From: Cloacimonetes bacterium UBA3541
GTDB lineage: Bacteria; Cloacimonadota; Cloacimonadia; Cloacimonadales; Cloacimonadaceae
DNA: 9,329 nucleotides
Direction of reading: 5' to 3'
Assembly (NCBI GenBank): GCA_002376725.1
Contig: DFOM01000028.1
Coordinates: 1 to 9,329, forward strand
The first letter of the stretch is position 1, and each line of letters starts with the position of its first letter. A model generated the notes under the pieces. That model was not told the origin of the DNA, did no database searches, and saw nothing but the letters and a program-made list of their open reading frames with translations. The translations under genes and the position numbers were made by a program. Below, in pieces: positions 7,202 to 9,329 of this stretch.

Positions 7202-8728
7202 ATGGATATTTATTTATTTATCTCAACCAATAATAATACAGTAAATGCTATACCTTTACTAATAGATGAATTCAAAGAAAATAGAGTTCCTGTGATTCTT
7301 TCTTCTGAATATGCAGAAAAAAATAAATGGACTGCTAATTTAAAATATGTTCTGGAAAAGAAAGGACTTCATCCACAGGTTTATGATTTCCCTGATAAAG
7401 AAGAGGAAATGAATAAGCTATTAAAGCAATTTAAAGATTATCCTAGCATCTATTTCAATATCAGTGGTGGTAAGAAAAATCAAATTCTGTCTTTACTGGC
7501 TCTTTATATAGAAAGAAACAATAATAAAGATCGCCTTATTTATATGGATAATGAAAAGGGGAAATCAATAGTAAAAGTTTTTTCTGAGGGCTTTAAATTT
7601 GAAAAAGAAATTGAACCCGAATATTTACTGGATTTAGAAGATATTTCTAATTTGTATGGCTACACTTGTACTCAATCTCAAAAAAAAATAGATAATTTTA
7701 TTCTTAACCCAAATAACCTAAATTTACCCATAGATAAAATTAGACAAATTAATAAATACTTTCTGGAAGAGCCAGAATTTGCCATTCTTCTTTATAAATA
7801 CTTTGGCTCAGCTCAAGTAGAGTTTGCTGATAATTGTTTAATAAAAGAACAAATCAACAAATGTTTAACAGAAGCACATCCAACATTAGAAGAGTTAAAA
7901 AAAGAGATAGATAACACTTTAAAACAGGATTTGATTGAGGCGAAAAGTAAATTAAATAATATTAAAGACAAATATAAAGATAATCCTTCCAATATCACAA
8001 AAGAAGATTGGAACGCACTTTGGAAGATTATCCATCTATTCCTTGATGAAAAAGGCACTTACAATAATTACTGGGGTCAACTTAAAAGGAAACTAAATGA
8101 AAAGATAATTAAAGACTTTAACCAGAATACAAAAGCATTAATTGATGATAAAGCTTTAGTTAAAAAAATCCTAGATATATGCCAGAAACTGAGTTCAAAA
8201 CCAATTCAGCAAAAAGAAAAAATCTTTGAGTCAGATGTTCCTGATTTATTGGATATCCATTGTAAAAAAGGATTTTTCTTTGAAGATATGTTAGCTGTTA
8301 GATTTTATGACTTAATAAAAGAAAAAAATCCAGAAATGCTTTCTCGGTTTTACAAAAATATTAATGGTTATAATCTGGAATATGATAATAATGGAAAAGC
8401 TTGTCTACCTAAAAGTAATAACCCTAATGTGGTAGAATTTGATTTCGTATTTGCAACTAATTTTGGAATTATTTATAGTTTTGAAGCTAAAAGTTTTGAT
8501 ATTAAGGGTGAAACCGTAAAATCAAAGAGTTATTCCACAACTTCTCAAGGTGGAGTTTTTAGCAGCAATATATTTTTGACTCCTATTCAAAAAAAACATT
8601 TTGATGATATAAAATTTAATAAGAATATACCTGGGCAAATGAAAGATAAAATAAATGCTATACAAAAATACCGGGTCCAGTTGTGGTATTTTGATGAAAT
8701 AGGAGAGAAACTGGAAAAGATTCTATAA
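7202..8728 (+). CDS. CARF-domain PD-(D/E)XK nuclease, Card1/Can2-like (accessory type III effector)
   Basis: By family, proteins of this design bind cyclic oligoadenylate made by Cas10 in the CARF domain and then cut nucleic acid with the C-terminal nuclease. Residues 1 to about 140 are a Rossmann-like CARF domain: start MDIYLFIST, ligand-loop motif NISGGKK at 86-92, and LDLEDISNLYGY at its end, as in the Card1/Can2 (DUF1887) group. The nuclease core spans about 355-508: GFFFEDML with E361, then EFDFVF with D414, then FEAKS with E428 and K430, a full E...D...ExK set. The region between, about 170-350, is lysine/asparagine-rich and mostly helical. It makes the protein 508 residues, clearly longer than the roughly 370 usual for Card1. 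It stands where csm6 normally sits, but I see no HEPN R-x4-6-H motif in the C-terminus. GGGGGAG at 7192-7198 supports the ATG. No membrane segment. Confidence 0.83.
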   Translation: MDIYLFISTNNNTVNAIPLLIDEFKENRVPVILSSEYAEKNKWTANLKYVLEKKGLHPQVYDFPDKEEEMNKLLKQFKDYPSIYFNISGGKKNQILSLLALYIERNNNKDRLIYMDNEKGKSIVKVFSEGFKFEKEIEPEYLLDLEDISNLYGYTCTQSQKKIDNFILNPNNLNLPIDKIRQINKYFLEEPEFAILLYKYFGSAQVEFADNCLIKEQINKCLTEAHPTLEELKKEIDNTLKQDLIEAKSKLNNIKDKYKDNPSNITKEDWNALWKIIHLFLDEKGTYNNYWGQLKRKLNEKIIKDFNQNTKALIDDKALVKKILDICQKLSSKPIQQKEKIFESDVPDLLDIHCKKGFFFEDMLAVRFYDLIKEKNPEMLSRFYKNINGYNLEYDNNGKACLPKSNNPNVVEFDFVFATNFGIIYSFEAKSFDIKGETVKSKSYSTTSQGGVFSSNIFLTPIQKKHFDDIKFNKNIPGQMKDKINAIQKYRVQLWYFDEIGEKLEKIL

Positions 8729-8730
8729 AT

Positions 8731-8768
8731 AAAAAAGCCAGCCTTCTGCCCGAAAGCAGAAAGGCTGG
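8731..8768 (-). terminator. Intrinsic terminator oriented for minus-strand transcription
   Basis: The arms CCAGCCTTCTGC (8738-8749) and GCAGAAAGGCTGG (8756-8768) pair with a single bulged base around a 6-nt loop. Read on the minus strand, the stem is followed by a run of six T (complement of A6 at 8731-8736), the standard intrinsic terminator. Read on the plus strand, it lies 9 bp after the CARF gene stop but lacks a T-run, being followed by GGGGTGCC. It may still protect the 3' end of the cas mRNA. It implies minus-strand transcription arriving from the right. Confidence 0.8.
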
Positions 8769-8899
8769 GGGTGCCTAAGACCCTAATGCGATATTAAAAG
8801 TCTGAATTTAATCTGATTACGACATTATAAAATCTGATATTTACTGTGACATTGACCATTGGTTATAAATAGCTCTGTGCTTTGTTGCAGAAACTATGG
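8769..8899. other. Gene-free AT-rich stretch
   Basis: No open frame with a credible start is visible on either strand. The word TCTGA recurs at irregular spacing (for example AATCTGATTACGACATT, then AATCTGATATTTACTGTGACATT), which looks like an old degenerate duplication. The stretch lies between the remnant minus-strand ORF and its terminator and is probably untranslated 3' sequence or decayed coding DNA. Confidence 0.4.
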
Positions 8900-9063
8900 T
8901 CAGATGAGAATAACAGTTGTCAGTTTTGTTTCAATTGATGTGAGGCACTTAATGTCCAGGTCTGATAGAATTTCCCATTTTTTGTTTAGTAGCAGTGCGA
9001 TAGGTAAACTTCTAACCAATTCCAGAATTTTATGGATGATAACCGTGAAAACTTCTAAACCAT
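8900..9063 (-). pseudogene. Remnant of a small minus-strand ORF (frameshifted at its start)
   Basis: On the minus strand a strong AAGGAGGT is followed, after 5 bp, by ATG (complement of 9061-9063), but the frame reads ATG GTT TAG and stops at once. One extra T in the GTTT run would open a frame of 54 codons ending at TGA (complement of 8900-8902). That frame starts MVLEVFTVIIHKILELVRSL and continues through NKKWEILSDLDIKCL. An upstream GTG in the long frame overlaps the Shine-Dalgarno itself and so is a poor start. The combination of promoter-like boxes, RBS and terminator on the same strand suggests a real gene lost by a one-base deletion, or a sequencing error in the homopolymer. The product is not recognised. 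The plus-strand open frame over the same bases (8859-9065) has no RBS and is treated as a shadow. Confidence 0.42.
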
Positions 9064-9068
9064 AGGGC

Positions 9069-9076
9069 ACCTCCTT
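9069..9076 (-). promoter_or_regulatory. Strong ribosome binding site on the minus strand
   Basis: The complement reads AAGGAGGT, a near-perfect Shine-Dalgarno, 5 bp before an ATG. It matches the sites used by the cas genes, which supports real translation initiation here at least in the past. Confidence 0.6.
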
Positions 9077-9101
9077 AAATTTATATTCTTAACTATTGAT
9101 A

Positions 9102-9128
9102 TGTATAGGGCAGGGGAAAACCTGACAA
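9102..9128 (-). promoter_or_regulatory. Possible minus-strand promoter
   Basis: On the minus strand TTGTCA (complement of 9123-9128) is followed after 15 bp by TATACA (complement of 9102-9107). The spacer is short, but the location about 25 bp before the RBS fits a promoter for the minus-strand unit. Confidence 0.35.
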
Positions 9129-9143
9129 AAAAAAATGAGATGA

Positions 9144-9167
9144 CCATAGAAATCTTCGTCCCTATGG
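9144..9167. other. Stem-loop with A/T-runs on both sides
   Basis: CCATAG (9144-9149) and CTATGG (9162-9167) form a 6-bp stem with a 12-nt loop. A-runs flank it on both sides (9127-9135 and 9169-9175), so on the minus strand a T-run follows it, though about 8 bp away. It could be a weak terminator insulating the minus-strand unit from the repeat, but the long loop and short stem make this uncertain. Confidence 0.35.
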
Positions 9168-9189
9168 CAAAAAAAGTCACTCTTATGAT

Positions 9190-9209
9190 ATGAAGATCCT
9201 CCTTTTCAT
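9190..9209 (-). repeat. Degenerate copy of the repeat hairpin
   Basis: On the minus strand this reads ATGAAAAGGAGGATCTTCAT, which keeps the AAAGGAGGA centre and ATG...CAT ends of the hairpin that closes each flanking repeat, but with damaged pairing. It follows the right-hand repeat copy in the same place where short tandem units follow the left-hand copies. Confidence 0.5.
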
Positions 9210-9215
9210 CATTGG

Positions 9216-9329
9216 GTCAAAAGGTCCCTCTTTGCATAATGCGGTACTAGTTTTCCTCTATTCCCGGTTTTATTAAAGCGGTATAAATTCTTGCACTTAA
9301 TTTTTATATTCTAGAAAGCCTCTACGAGG
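9216..9329 (-). repeat. Flanking repeat, right copy in inverted orientation (cut by window edge)
   Basis: The reverse complement of this segment aligns along its whole length to 137-248. It starts CCTCGTAGAGGCTTTCTA (left copy CTTCGCAGAAACTTTCTA), passes through ATTAAGTGCAAGAA, TACCGCTTTAATAAAACC and GGGAATAGAGGAAAACTAGT, then ACCGCATTATGCAAAG, and ends at an imperfect form of the hairpin (CAAAG-AGGGA-CCTTTTG, 9217-9235). It is more diverged from the two left copies than they are from each other. With them it frames the cas operon between inverted repeats. Confidence 0.8.

Noticed and set aside
7202..8728. Classification as a HEPN-type Csm6
   Set aside because: No R-x4-6-H motif is visible in the C-terminal domain, whereas a complete E...D...ExK set is present.
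8859..9065. 68-codon open frame on the + strand
   Set aside because: It has no Shine-Dalgarno, no recognisable motif, and overlaps minus-strand signals (RBS and ATG) that are better supported.
1..9329. tRNA, rRNA, riboswitch or transposase genes
   Set aside because: I saw no cloverleaf-like segment with a T-loop signature, no rRNA stretch, no recognisable riboswitch core and no DDE, HUH or recombinase motif.

Overview
The window carries a complete, apparently intact type III-A (Csm) CRISPR interference operon on the + strand. It is preceded and followed by gene-free DNA containing copies of one repeat family in opposite orientation. The DNA is AT-rich and the genes use many AAA, GAA and ATA codons. 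Nearly every gene starts with ATG behind a strong AGGAGG-type ribosome binding site, which fits a low-GC bacterium. The repeats and codon style remind me of candidate phylum Cloacimonadota (Cloacimonas-like anaerobes). That is an impression only, since no marker gene is present.

Layout. 1-391: no gene; two direct copies of a repeat (181 bp apart), each ending in a perfect 9-bp hairpin and followed by 16-bp tandem units, then a possible promoter. 392-1261: Cas6-family pre-crRNA endoribonuclease. 1319-1414: a previously hidden 31-codon ORF with its own ribosome binding site, overlapping the next start by ATGA. 1411-3924: cas10 (csm1) with intact HD and GGDD motifs. 3896-4321 csm2, 4334-5038 csm3, 5049-6068 csm4 and 6065-7165 csm5 are all tightly spaced or overlapping. 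7202-8728: a CARF-domain protein with a C-terminal PD-(D/E)XK nuclease, best matching the Card1/Can2 type of cyclic-oligoadenylate-activated effector but with a long helical insertion. 8731-9128: a decayed minus-strand transcription unit (promoter-like boxes, strong RBS, broken small ORF, intrinsic terminator). 9187-9329: an inverted copy of the left-hand repeat, cut by the window edge.

How the genes work together (family knowledge). Cas6 cuts the CRISPR transcript. Cas10 with Csm2-5 forms the Csm complex around the mature crRNA. Csm3 cuts target RNA. Cas10 HD cuts single-stranded DNA, and the Cas10 GGDD palm makes cyclic oligoadenylates when target RNA binds. The CARF-nuclease senses that messenger and attacks nucleic acid as a collateral defence. 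No CRISPR array, cas1/cas2, ring nuclease or transposase is visible in the window, so spacers and adaptation must come from elsewhere.
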